Both the position numbers and the translations under genes were made by a program. DNA of 40,869 nt from Acidimicrobiaceae bacterium (GTDB lineage: Bacteria; Actinomycetota; Acidimicrobiia; Acidimicrobiales; RAAP-2), in the NCBI GenBank assembly GCA_027314705.1, contig DAHVAJ010000004.1, positions 1 through 40,869 of the forward strand, read 5' to 3'. Below the pieces are notes generated by a model. That model saw only the letters and a program-made list of their open reading frames with translations, ran no database searches and was not told the DNA's origin. Positions 26,618 through 34,296 of this stretch are shown here, one piece after another. The first letter of the stretch is position 1, and the number at the start of each line of letters is the position of its first letter.

Positions 26618-27010
26618 ATGGAGCGCAGGCCGGTGCTCGTGTACGACGGCGAGTGCGGCTCGTGCACGGCGGCGGCCCGGTGGGCGGCGAACGGGTGGGA
26701 CGGGGCCGCCGAGGCCGTCCCCTGGCAGGTGCTCGGGCCGGACGGGTTGGCCGAGCTGGAGTTGACCGTCGAGGAGGCGCGAGCCGCGGTGCAGTGGGTG
26801 GACCCCCCGGGACGGCCCCGGGCCGGGCACCTCGCCATCGCCGCCGCCCTTCGGTCGGGGCGGGGGCCCCGGCGGCTGGTGGGGACCGTTCTGTTGCTGC
26901 CGCCCGCGCGCTGGATCGCCGCTGCCGCCTACCCCGCGGTGGCCCGTCGCCGGCACCGCCTTCCCGGCGCGACCGCGGCGTGCCGGGTCGGGCCCGGTCG
27001 GGCCGGCTAG
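26618..27010 (+). CDS. DCC-family thiol-disulfide oxidoreductase-like protein (DUF393)
   Basis: A 130-residue thioredoxin-like protein named for the motif DxxCxxC, here D10-G-E-C13-G-S-C16 in LVYDGECGSC. Further family segments are VPWQVLGPDGLAELELTVEEA, VQWVDPPGRPRAGHLAIAAAL and the hydrophobic PARWIAAAAYPAVARRRHRLPG, where DCC proteins usually end 'R.R...CR'; the CRVG near the end fits. Redox partner unknown. Its stop overlaps the convergent ExoD stop by four bases. Confidence 0.86.
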   Translation: MERRPVLVYDGECGSCTAAARWAANGWDGAAEAVPWQVLGPDGLAELELTVEEARAAVQWVDPPGRPRAGHLAIAAALRSGRGPRRLVGTVLLLPPARWIAAAAYPAVARRRHRLPGATAACRVGPGRAG

Positions 27011-27624
27011 AACAGCCCCCGCAACCACCGGACGAGGGCCGCGCCCACGGTGAGGATGAGGAGGGCCCCGGAGACGCCGATGGCCCCACCGACGGCGATG
27101 ACCACGACGTCCTCGAGGATGATCCCGAGGGCGACCACCGCAGCTCCGAGGGCCGGAAGGGTGTCGAGGCCCGAGAAGGGCGGGGCCAGCCCGGCCGTGA
27201 CGGCGAAGGCCAGCAGGACCAGCCCGAGCAGGCGGCGGACCGGACGCCGGGCCAGCAGCCGGCTGCCCCGGGGGCGCGAGAAGCGTTCGAACCATCGAAC
27301 CCGCCGCACGATGAAGGGGATGGCCCTGCCCGTGGTGGCCTCGCCGAGGACCCGTTCCCGCCACCGCGTGGGCAGCCACACCGTGCGCCGGCCCAGTACC
27401 AGTTGCAGGGCGAGGAGGGCGGCGATGACCTCGAAGACGTGGGTCACGCCGCCGGTGGGCAGGGGCAGGGCGGGGACGATCATGAGGACGAGTACGGCCA
27501 CGGCCACGCTCCGCTCCTCGAAGACGTCGAGGAGCGCGCCGAGGGTCTTCGGACCGTCCCCGGACAGCCAGGCTTCGAGCTCGTCGCTGAAGGGCGGTCG
27601 CTCGACGGGCTGGTCGCCGGTCAC
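27007..27624 (-). CDS. ExoD-like membrane protein
   Basis: A 205-residue integral membrane protein of the ExoD (exopolysaccharide synthesis) family. The domain begins LGALLDVFEERSVAVAVLVLMIVPALPLPTGG, with a typical ExoD N-terminal helix, then LQLVLGRRTVWLPTRWRERVL, the basic segment FIVRRVRWFERFSRPR and three to four further hydrophobic helices (about 120-205). In rhizobia ExoD affects exopolysaccharide and nodule invasion; in actinobacteria its role is unknown. The GTG at 27624 is chosen for the GGGAGGA site before it; the frame is open further upstream but the added residues are Arg/Pro-rich and not family-like. Confidence 0.83.
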   Translation of the reverse strand: MTGDQPVERPPFSDELEAWLSGDGPKTLGALLDVFEERSVAVAVLVLMIVPALPLPTGGVTHVFEVIAALLALQLVLGRRTVWLPTRWRERVLGEATTGRAIPFIVRRVRWFERFSRPRGSRLLARRPVRRLLGLVLLAFAVTAGLAPPFSGLDTLPALGAAVVALGIILEDVVVIAVGGAIGVSGALLILTVGAALVRWLRGLF

Positions 27625-27875
27625 GTCCTCCCGAGCGGTGCCGGCCGTGACCGGGTCGTTCCCGTGGGCAGCCCGGCCCGCTCGGGTGCCGGGGACGCGG
27701 GCGTGTCCATGTCCCCTGATGGTAGGGGACCGGTCGGCCCGACGGATGCTCCCGGTGGGCAGGCCCGTCCGGCCGGTGGGCTCGGACGTACCGGGCCGGG
27801 CCGACCGGGGCGTGCCGGGCTCGGGACGGGGAGGACGCACCCCGTCCGATCGGTGTCGGTGGGGTGCGTCGAAGC

Positions 27876-27907
27876 GGGTGCCGGAGCAGGGACCTGCCCC
27901 GGCACCC
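27876..27907 (-). terminator. Terminator hairpin of the cold-shock gene
   Basis: Nine-bp stem GGGTGCCGG/CCGGCACCC, then one mismatch, a five-bp inner stem GCAGG/CCTGC and a GA loop. It lies 8 bp after the cold-shock stop codon. No T-tract. The promoterless 27625-27875 stretch between this hairpin and the exoD start shows no other gene. Confidence 0.65.
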
Positions 27908-27915
27908 GGCCGGTC

Positions 27916-28119
27916 CTAGCGGACCTGGACGTTGCGCGCTTCGGGACCCTTCTGGCCGCTGCCGACCTCGAACTCGACCTCCTGGCCGGACTCGAGACTG
28001 CGGTACCCGCTGCCGGAGATGTTGGAGTAATGGACGAAGACGTCCTTGCCGCCGTCAGCAGGCGTGATGAAGCCGAAGCCCTTGTCTGCGTTGAAGAACT
28101 TCACGGTGCCGGTAGTCAT
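27916..28119 (-). CDS. cspA: Cold-shock protein (CspA family)
   Basis: A 67-residue single cold-shock domain that binds single-stranded nucleic acid and acts as an RNA chaperone. The RNP1 motif KGFGFITP and RNP2 DVFVHYSNI are exact. The start is FFNADKG and the end [11 protein letters not shown], as in other CspA/CspD proteins. It begins at ATG 28119, after a GAAGGAA ribosome site. A long leader lies upstream (see 28120-28471), as in cold-inducible csp genes. The region around the leader is lower in GC than its surroundings. Confidence 0.96.
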   Translation of the reverse strand: MTTGTVKFFNADKGFGFITPADGGKDVFVHYSNISGSGYRSLESGQEVEFEVGSGQKGPEARNVQVR

Positions 28120-28471
28120 AGCTGGTAGTTCCTTCTCTTTTCTTGCTTGCGTTGTGCTAGCTCTGGTGCCTGGCTCCGGCGTCATCGACCACACGGTGGA
28201 CGAGCGGGGAGCAGGGTGGGTGGTTCCCGCCATCGGTCGACGGTGGCCGCTGGGCGACCCGAGGCCGCAGGCGGTCGTCTGGCGGATGGCGTACCTCGCG
28301 GGTACCGGCCCGGGCGGGGGTGCCGACCGATCGGTGGCCCCGAACGGCTGGGAGGTCGACCCGGGCGAGGGGAGTTGGGATGCGGGCGCTCCGTTCGAGC
28401 GGATGAGGGCCAACTCGAATGCAAACCCGAACAGACCACGTCGACAGTGCGCCGACGACTCCACCAGGATA
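28120..28471 (-). promoter_or_regulatory. Long 5' leader and -10 box of the cold-shock gene
   Basis: The minus strand carries TATCCT at 28466-28471, a good -10 with no evident -35. Transcription would begin near 28459, giving a leader of about 340 nt before the ATG. No protein-coding signal is seen in it. Long structured leaders control cold-induced translation of csp genes in other bacteria; the role here is inference. Confidence 0.45.
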
Positions 28472-28562
28472 CCACAGGCACCTCCCGCCCCGGCGCCGGC
28501 CCGACGGCCGGGGCCGGATCGGCGGGCGCACGACGACGGGTCGACGGTGCGCCGACGGTTCC
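28441..28562. repeat. Pair of 22-bp imperfect direct repeats exactly 100 bp apart
   Basis: TCGACAGTGCGCCGACGACT plus CC at 28441-28462 and the same with four substitutions at 28541-28562. The copies flank the cold-shock promoter region. Confidence 0.6.
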
Positions 28563-28788
28563 CCGCCGGGACGGGCATAGGCTGGTTGCATCCACAACGA
28601 AGCTCCCGCCCGTGTCCGCCGGCCCCCGCCGGCACGCGCATCGGTGAGATCGACCGTCGACCAGCCGAGGTGACAGGATGACGCGAACCTGCAACGAGAG
28701 GCAGACGCCGAACGGGGAGGCCCCCGCCGCCCGCCGCCCGACGGCACCCGGCGAGCTCCACCTCCGACCCGCCACTGGGAGTTGATCG
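28472..28788. other. Intergenic stretch upstream of cspA and the SHOCT gene
   Basis: Apart from the second 22-bp repeat copy and a TAGGCT at about 28576-28581 on the plus strand, I see no supported gene. A short ATG frame at 28679-28786 (35 codons) directly precedes the SHOCT start but has no family features. Confidence 0.35.
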
Positions 28789-29070
28789 ATGTCCGCACGC
28801 GGAAGCACCTACGGAAAGCGGCAACGCGAGATCGAGCGGCGGGCCAAGGCGTCGGCCAAGCGGGCCCGTCGCCAGGAGCGCAGCGACGGCTCGGTCCAGG
28901 TCGGCGACGAGGAGCCCGGGACCGACGACGAGTCGCCGGTCCCCCGTCGTGAGACGTCGGAGACGCTCGCCAGCCTCGCCGATCTGCAGCAACGATTCGA
29001 CGAGGGGCACGTCGACTGGGAGCAGTACGACAAGGAGAAGACCGAGCTCCTGGCTGAGCTCGAGGTGTGA
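28789..29070 (+). CDS. Small SHOCT-domain protein
   Basis: A 93-residue protein. The first half is strongly basic ([22 protein letters not shown]), followed by an acidic Asp/Glu/Ser linker. The last ~35 residues, [20 protein letters not shown] and [12 protein letters not shown], match the SHOCT pattern (short C-terminal domain: L-x-L-x-x-G-x-I/V-T/D-x-E-x-F/Y-x-x-K-x-x-LL). SHOCT domains are probably oligomerisation or interaction modules. The basic part could bind RNA or DNA. No other domain is present. The ATG at 28789 lies two bases after a TGA of a possible upstream short frame. Confidence 0.72.
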   Translation: MSARGSTYGKRQREIERRAKASAKRARRQERSDGSVQVGDEEPGTDDESPVPRRETSETLASLADLQQRFDEGHVDWEQYDKEKTELLAELEV

Positions 29071-29148
29071 GTCGCGCCGAGCGCCACCCGGCTCGGACCA
29101 ACGACGACGGGTGCCCGACGGCCGACGCGACCGAGGAATGAGACCGAA

Positions 29149-29172
29149 GGCCGTCGTCCCGGCCGGACGGCC
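29149..29172. terminator. Hairpin between the SHOCT gene and livK
   Basis: GGCCGTC pairs with GACGGCC across a 10-nt loop, between convergent stops at 29070 and 29181. Confidence 0.45.
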
Positions 29173-29180
29173 GGTCGGGT

Positions 29181-30419
29181 TCAGCCCCCGGAACCGGTGA
29201 AGTAGCTCGACGCCACGGGGGGCTCCGTGTCCTGGGCCACCAGCGTGCCGGGGTTGGTGCCGTTGGCGTAGGAGATGACGACGACCTGGTGGATGGTGTC
29301 GTGGTTGGCGTCCGAGTGGTAGGTGCCGCACGCCCCGCTGTAGGTGAGCGAGCCCAGCTCCCGGTTGATGGCCGAGGCGGAGAGGTTCCCGCCGTCGTCC
29401 TTGACCGCTTGGGCGATCAGGTACACGGCGTCGTAGATGTAGGGCGTGGTGGTGAGGACGGACTGGCCGGGGTAGGCGGCCTGGTAGGCGGAGAGGTAGC
29501 TCTTGGCCGCCGGTGTCGTGAGCACCTGTGCCCCGCAGTAGGGGGTGTAGGCGTAGCCGGTGAGCTCCGACGGCTTGTTGAGCCCGTAGGCCGCCAAGAA
29601 GTTCCCGCTCTGGTCCCCCATGATCGGGGCGGTGACCCCGTTCTGCTGGAGGGCGGTGTTGAACGCAGCCTCCACCGTCGGGAAGCCGTACTCGAAGACG
29701 AGGTCCGTGCCCTTCATGGCCAGCGCCTGCTGGGTCACGTCGGTGGCGGTCTGCGACGCGCTCCGGACGGTGAAGTTCTTGACCCCGTCTCTCTTGAGCA
29801 GGGCCTGGGCCACGGCGGCGTCCTCGGTCGACGCCGTGTCGTCGGTGTGGAAGATGCCCACCGACGCCGGGTGGTACTTGGAGAAGCCGTACGAGGTGCC
29901 GGCCTGGATGGCATTCACCAGACTGGGCACGATGGTGAACAGGTTCGGAACCTTCACCGCGGGCGAGCCGGCCGCCGGACCCTGGGCGTCGGAGAGGGTC
30001 GGGATGCCCGACTGCTTGAGCAGCTGGGCCACGGCCTGGACCTGGGCGTCCACCTGGTACCCGATGATGGCAGTGGGCTTGGTCCCGAGCAGCTGCTGGG
30101 TGGCCGTCACGGCCTGTTCGGGAGTGATCCCGGCGTCGTAGGCGACGTACTGCAACTGGTGGCCGTCGACCCCACCGTGCGCGTTGATCGTCTTGACGGC
30201 CAGTTCGATGTCGTTGTTCTTGGCCGGCGTGGCGTAGACGCCGGTCTGGATGCTCGGGTAGGCGATGACGATCGGCGCCGAGGCGGCGGCCGGCGACGAC
30301 GTCGACGAGGTGGTCGATGACGACGACGACGTACTGCTGCTGCAGCCGGCGGCGAGTGCTCCGGCGGCGAGGGCCAGGCAGGCGACGATGGCCGTTCGTG
30401 CGTGATGGTCGGTGGTCAC
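29181..30419 (-). CDS. Lipoprotein substrate-binding protein of a branched-chain amino-acid-type ABC importer
   Basis: A 412-residue extracytoplasmic receptor of the LivJ/LivK family. The signal ends in the lipobox LAAGC, so C26 is lipidated; a Ser/Thr-rich spacer follows. The mature domain begins [14 protein letters not shown] and contains [26 protein letters not shown] (the 'in..GG..G' motif), [49 protein letters not shown], and the [16 protein letters not shown] helix. These are type I periplasmic binding protein features. It lies 151 bp downstream of livF with its own strong promoter, so it can be made in excess over the transporter. Ligand not predictable; amides, amino acids or aromatic acids are possible. 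Confidence 0.93.
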   Translation of the reverse strand: MTTDHHARTAIVACLALAAGALAAGCSSSTSSSSSTTSSTSSPAAASAPIVIAYPSIQTGVYATPAKNNDIELAVKTINAHGGVDGHQLQYVAYDAGITPEQAVTATQQLLGTKPTAIIGYQVDAQVQAVAQLLKQSGIPTLSDAQGPAAGSPAVKVPNLFTIVPSLVNAIQAGTSYGFSKYHPASVGIFHTDDTASTEDAAVAQALLKRDGVKNFTVRSASQTATDVTQQALAMKGTDLVFEYGFPTVEAAFNTALQQNGVTAPIMGDQSGNFLAAYGLNKPSELTGYAYTPYCGAQVLTTPAAKSYLSAYQAAYPGQSVLTTTPYIYDAVYLIAQAVKDDGGNLSASAINRELGSLTYSGACGTYHSDANHDTIHQVVVISYANGTNPGTLVAQDTEPPVASSYFTGSGG

Positions 30420-30470
30420 GTCTCCCCCTGTTCCCCCGTCGGCACCAGGCACCGGTGCCGTGGCCGCCCG

Positions 30471-30499
30471 AGAGTAGCCAGCATCTGACGGACCGTCAA
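30471..30499 (-). promoter_or_regulatory. Sigma70-type promoter of the substrate-binding gene
   Basis: TTGACG (complement of 30494-30499), 17 bp, TACTCT (complement of 30471-30476). This is the best consensus promoter in the window, about 50 bp from the GTG. Confidence 0.75.
30486..30498. promoter_or_regulatory. 13-bp palindrome over the -35 box, probable operator
   Basis: TGACGG-A-CCGTCA, a perfect inverted repeat covering the -35 element of the substrate-binding-protein promoter. A bound repressor would block RNA polymerase directly. The protein that binds it is not in the window. Confidence 0.55.
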
Positions 30500-30570
30500 C
30501 GATCGGTCCACCCGGCCGGCGCGGGCCACGGGTGGGCCCCCACCGGGCCTGGTGGGCGCGGTGCGGCCCC

Positions 30571-31326
30571 TCACTGGGCCAGGTACGTGCGGAGCAGCTC
30601 CTCGCGGCTCGGCAGTTCGGCGTGGGTGCCCTGGGCCACCACCCTGCCGGTGGCCAGGACGTAGGCCCGGTGGCAGAGGTCGAGGGCCAGGCCGATGTTC
30701 TGCTCCACCAGCACCAGGGCCACCTGGGCGGCGATGGTCCGCAGGGCGGCGTAGAGGTTCTGGACGACACGGGGGGCCAGCCCGAGGGAAGGCTCGTCGA
30801 GGAGCACCAGCCTCGGGGCAGCGAGGAGGGCCCGGCCGATGGCCACCATCTGCTGCTCGCCTCCCGACAGGGTCCAGGCCCCACGCCGACGCAGGGCGGG
30901 CAGTTGGGGGAAGAGGTCGTAGACCTCGTCCAGCGTGAACAGGGGGTCGCGCCCGGCTCCGGCCTGGAGGCCGACGATCAGGTTCTCCTCGGTGCTGAGT
31001 GCGGCGAACAGCCGCCGGCCCTCGGGGACCTGGATGATCCCGGCCCGGGCGATGAGTTCGGGCGCACGGCCGAGGAGCTCGCGGCCGTCGAAGCGCACCG
31101 AACCGGTGGCCGGGACCAGGCCGGAGACGGCCAGAAGGGTGGACGACTTCCCGGCCCCGTTGGCTCCGAGCAGGGCAACGGCTTCGCCCGGACCGACCTC
31201 GAGGTCGAGCCGATCGACCGCGTGGGTGGGGGTGCCGTAGGAGACGGTCAGGTCCCGGACCTCGAGCAGGTGATCCCCGCCTGCCGGCGGGGGCGCGGCG
31301 TTCCCGGCCCGAGAGACGGTCGCCAT
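30571..31326 (-). CDS. livF: LivF-type ABC transporter ATPase
   Basis: The ATPase that powers branched-chain amino-acid-type import. 251 residues with Walker A LGANGAGKSS, the Q-loop region, the signature TLSGGEQQMVAIGRALLAAPRL, Walker B LVLLDEPSLGLAP, and the H-loop region ALVLVEQNIG. The LivF-specific features are YGTPTHAVDRLDLEV and GLAPRVVQNLYAALRTIA. Its ATG overlaps the livG stop by one base. It is the fourth gene of the liv run and is followed by the separately promoted substrate-binding protein. Confidence 0.95.
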   Translation of the reverse strand: MATVSRAGNAAPPPAGGDHLLEVRDLTVSYGTPTHAVDRLDLEVGPGEAVALLGANGAGKSSTLLAVSGLVPATGSVRFDGRELLGRAPELIARAGIIQVPEGRRLFAALSTEENLIVGLQAGAGRDPLFTLDEVYDLFPQLPALRRRGAWTLSGGEQQMVAIGRALLAAPRLVLLDEPSLGLAPRVVQNLYAALRTIAAQVALVLVEQNIGLALDLCHRAYVLATGRVVAQGTHAELPSREELLRTYLAQ

Positions 31327-32090
31327 CAGAGGGCCTCTCCGAGGTAGGCGTTCATCACGGCCGGGTCACGCCACACTTCGGTCGGCGGGCCGGCGGCGAT
31401 CTGGATGCCCTGCTCCAGGACGACGATGCGGCGGCAGAGCTCCTCGATGAATCCGATCTTGTGCTCGATGACCACGGCGCTGATCCCTTCGGCGCTCACC
31501 CCTCGGAGGAGCCGGGCGAGCCGGGACGTCTCGGCGGTGTTGAGCCCGGCGGCCGGTTCGTCCATGAGGAGCAGGCGCGGTCGGGCCAGAAGCGCCCGGG
31601 CCAGCTCCAGGTGCCGCCGCTCGCCGTAGGCCAGGCCGGCTGCGCCGTCGTTGGCTCGGTCCAGCAGCCCCACCCGCTCGAGGGCCTCGGCCGCCTCCTG
31701 CCAGCGGCGCTTCTCGTGGCGCCACATCCCGGGCCGGAGTGGCCAGGCGCCGACGACGCCGCGCAACGAGGTGTCGGTCGAGGCGACGAGCACGTTCTCG
31801 AGACAGGACATGGCCGGGTTCACCTGGGGGGTCTGGTACGTGCGGTAGACCCGGTGGCGGGCGATGGCGCCGGGTCGGCCGAGGGGCACGTCCTTCCCGG
31901 CCACGGTCAGGCGGCCCTTGGCCGGCACCAGCCCGGAGATGGCGTTCAGGAAGGTGGACTTCCCCGAGCCGTTGGGGCCGACCAGCCCGACCACGTCTCC
32001 TCCGTCATCGACGGCGAGGGAGACGGCGTTCACGGCCGTCACCCCGCCGAAGCGGACGGTGAGGTCGTGGCAGTCGAGGAGCGGGCTCAC
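31326..32090 (-). CDS. livG: LivG-type ABC transporter ATPase
   Basis: 254-residue ATPase. Walker A is GLVGPNGSGKST, the LivG-type switch region YRTYQTPQVNPAMSCLENVLVA, the signature LAYGERRHLELARALLARPRLL, Walker B LLMDEPAAGLN, and the switch His in VVIEHKIG; these distinguish LivG from LivF. GTG at 32090 is inside the end of livM (overlap of four bases), giving translational coupling. Confidence 0.94.
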   Translation of the reverse strand: MSPLLDCHDLTVRFGGVTAVNAVSLAVDDGGDVVGLVGPNGSGKSTFLNAISGLVPAKGRLTVAGKDVPLGRPGAIARHRVYRTYQTPQVNPAMSCLENVLVASTDTSLRGVVGAWPLRPGMWRHEKRRWQEAAEALERVGLLDRANDGAAGLAYGERRHLELARALLARPRLLLMDEPAAGLNTAETSRLARLLRGVSAEGISAVVIEHKIGFIEELCRRIVVLEQGIQIAAGPPTEVWRDPAVMNAYLGEAL

Positions 32091-33148
32091 GGCGCAGGTG
32101 CCCGGCCGGGCCGGCGCCGGGTCCGCCGGGTCCGGAGTTCGGTGAGGAGCGAGGTGATGCCGCCGGGCAGCACGAGGATCACCACCAGGATGATCACGGA
32201 GTAGATGAGCTCCTCGTAGCTCTTCCAGCGGGCGAGGACCTGGGGCAGCACCGTGAGGAGGGCGGCACCGATCACCGGTCCCCAGACGGAGCCCACGCCG
32301 CCGAGCAGCACCATGAGCAGGACCAACAGGGCGATCGACACCCCGTTGGCGGTGGAGAACGACGACAGGTCGACGAATCCCGCGGTGGAGGCGAGGAGCG
32401 CCCCGGCCGCGCCCATGAAGCTCGCCCCGGCACCGAACGCCACGACCTGGACGTGGGCGGACCGCAGCCCCGCCGTCTGGGCCACGGCACCCATGTCCCG
32501 GACGAAGACCAGGTCCCGTTGGGCCGGTGAGCGCTCGAACAGGATGAGCAGGGCGACGCCGAGGAGGGTCACCGTTCCGCACAGGTAGTACTGCTTCGTC
32601 CCGGTGTCGAAGAGGTAGCCGAAGATCGACGGCTGGGGGATGCCGAACGTTCCCTGGCCTCCGCCACTGAACGACGTCCAATTCTGGAGAACGATGAGGA
32701 CCAGCGAACCGAAGGCCAGGGTGGCGATGGCGAAGTGGATGAGTGGCGAGCGCGCCAACAGGAGCTTGGTGAGGGCCCCGAGGGCGGCGGTCACGACCAC
32801 GGCCGCTCCGAAGGCCAGCAGGAACCCCCCGCTCGGCGCGGCCCAGGCGAACGTGTAGGCCCCGACGGCGTAGTAGGCGGGCGTGGCGAAGCTGAACTGT
32901 CCGGCCAGGGCGAACTGGAAGTAGAAGCCGAGCGAGAGGATGGCGAACAGCTCGGCGTTGACGGCGATGTTGAACTGGTAGCCGCCGGCGATCACCAGGG
33001 GCAACAGGGCGACCACCACCGCCACCCCCCACCAGATTCGCCACTGGTGCCGGCCGTAGACGCGGGGTCGTACTAGGCGCTCCGTCAGCTCGTCGGAGAG
33101 CCGGCGGAGCGGGTCGGCCGGGTGCGGCCCGGGCTCAGTACCGGACAC
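32087..33148 (-). CDS. livM: LivM-type ABC permease
   Basis: A 353-residue membrane permease with about ten helices. Family landmarks are LSLGFYFQFALAGQFSFATPAYYAVGAYTFAW (the 'GQ.SfG..a..aiGAY' motif), GALTKLLLARSPLIHFAIATLAFG, and AFGAGASFMGAAGALLAS with the loop to the ATPase. A conserved downstream segment is VLLMVLLGGVGSVWGPVIGAALLTVLP. It overlaps livH by 14 bp upstream and livG by four bases downstream. A C-terminal basic tail (LRTRRTRRRPGRAPAP) is cytoplasmic. Confidence 0.93.
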   Translation of the reverse strand: MSGTEPGPHPADPLRRLSDELTERLVRPRVYGRHQWRIWWGVAVVVALLPLVIAGGYQFNIAVNAELFAILSLGFYFQFALAGQFSFATPAYYAVGAYTFAWAAPSGGFLLAFGAAVVVTAALGALTKLLLARSPLIHFAIATLAFGSLVLIVLQNWTSFSGGGQGTFGIPQPSIFGYLFDTGTKQYYLCGTVTLLGVALLILFERSPAQRDLVFVRDMGAVAQTAGLRSAHVQVVAFGAGASFMGAAGALLASTAGFVDLSSFSTANGVSIALLVLLMVLLGGVGSVWGPVIGAALLTVLPQVLARWKSYEELIYSVIILVVILVLPGGITSLLTELRTRRTRRRPGRAPAP

Positions 33149-34010
33149 CGACGGACGGTTTCACGAATCCCTCGGGCCGGATGACGAGCGCCACGAGGAG
33201 GATGATGAACGGGTAGGCGCCGGTCCAGTTGGGTGAGACGTAGGCGGCGAGCATCTGCTGGGCCACACCGACCGCCACCGCCGCGGCCATTGCTCCGCCC
33301 ACCCGGTCGAACCCACCGAGGACGACGGCGGCGAACGACCCCAGCATCAGGGTGAACCCGAGCGTCGGCGAGGCAGCGGTGATGGGGGCGATCAGCAGGC
33401 CACCGATACCGGCCACGGCGGCCGAGATCCCGAACATGAGCATGGTGAGCCGGGAGGCCCGGATGCCGACCAGTTGAGCGGCCTCGCGGTCCGAGGCGAC
33501 CGCTCGAACCTGGCGACCGAGCGACGTGCGGTGCAGGACGAACTGAACGAGGACAACGACCACCGCGGTGACGGCGATCACGAGGACGCCCTGGTAGGAG
33601 ATGGCGCTACCGAAGACGTGCCAGACGCCGTTGCCGAACGGGGCAGGGATGGGCCGAGGGGTCGACCCGAAGACCAGGGTGATGACGGACTCGATCAGCA
33701 GGGACAGTGCGAAGGTCGAGATGATGACGGCCAGGACCGGCCGGCGTCGCAGGGGCGCGTAGCCCACCCGCTCGACCAGCACGCCCACGCCGAACGAGAG
33801 GCAGATGGCGAGGAGGTAGCCGACGGCCGTCGGGACCCTGAGGTCGACGAGCAGCCAGATCCCGAAGTAGGCGCCGAGGGAGAGGAGGTCGCCCTGGGCG
33901 AAGTTGACGACCCCGGTGGTCTTGAACAGCAGGACGATCCCGAGGGCCACGAGTCCGGCGACGGCGCCGTCGGTGACGCCCGAGAACAGGACGGAGACGA
34001 ACTGGGCCAC
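33135..34010 (-). CDS. livH: LivH-type ABC permease
   Basis: A 291-residue permease, first gene of the liv operon. Motifs are SGVTDGAVAGLVALGIVLLFKTTGVVNFAQGDLLSLGAYFG (the 'fa.G....lGAy' landmark), LRRRPVLAVIISTFALSLLIESV, REAAQLVGIRASRLTMLMFG (the ATPase contact loop) and LGGFDRVGGAMAAAVAVGVAQQML. It starts at GTG 34010, about 90 bp downstream of a sigma70-type promoter. Together with LivM it forms the channel fed by the lipoprotein receptor at 29181. Confidence 0.94.
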   Translation of the reverse strand: MAQFVSVLFSGVTDGAVAGLVALGIVLLFKTTGVVNFAQGDLLSLGAYFGIWLLVDLRVPTAVGYLLAICLSFGVGVLVERVGYAPLRRRPVLAVIISTFALSLLIESVITLVFGSTPRPIPAPFGNGVWHVFGSAISYQGVLVIAVTAVVVVLVQFVLHRTSLGRQVRAVASDREAAQLVGIRASRLTMLMFGISAAVAGIGGLLIAPITAASPTLGFTLMLGSFAAVVLGGFDRVGGAMAAAVAVGVAQQMLAAYVSPNWTGAYPFIILLVALVIRPEGFVKPSVGVRY

Positions 34011-34107
34011 GGCCGGTTCAGCCGCGGGCCCGGCGCGAACGGCTCACCAGTTCCATGTCGCCTCCCCTTCGGCCACGTCGTCAGGCCTCCCGTCCCGGTG
34101 GGCGCTC

Positions 34108-34136
34108 ATCATTCCAAGGGGTCCCGCGACGGTCAA
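34108..34136 (-). promoter_or_regulatory. Sigma70-type promoter of the liv operon
   Basis: TTGACC (complement of 34131-34136), 17 bp, AATGAT (complement of 34108-34113), giving a leader of about 90 nt to livH. No palindrome like that of the livK promoter is seen here. Confidence 0.65.
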
Positions 34137-34208
34137 GGTGAGGCCGGCCACCGGGCGGCGCCCGGCGGCCACCGGACCGTCGGGTACGCCGACCTCGGAG
34201 ACCCGGCC

Positions 34209-34237
34209 GTGACCTCGGGAGCCGTGCCGTCTAGCGT
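34209..34237 (+). promoter_or_regulatory. Promoter of the D-aminoacylase-type gene
   Basis: GTGACC (34209-34214), 17 bp, TAGCGT (34232-34237). It is divergent from the liv promoter 70 bp away; the ATG at 34297 follows with GAGGAGGGG as ribosome site. Confidence 0.55.
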
Positions 34238-34296
34238 GGGTCCCGGAGCCAATCGCCCCGCGGCCCCCGGGCCGGTCGGGCACCGAGGAGGGGACC

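Noticed and set aside
28679-28786. 35-codon ORF before the SHOCT gene
   Set aside because: Composition and lack of any motif suggest it is chance; at most a short upstream frame.
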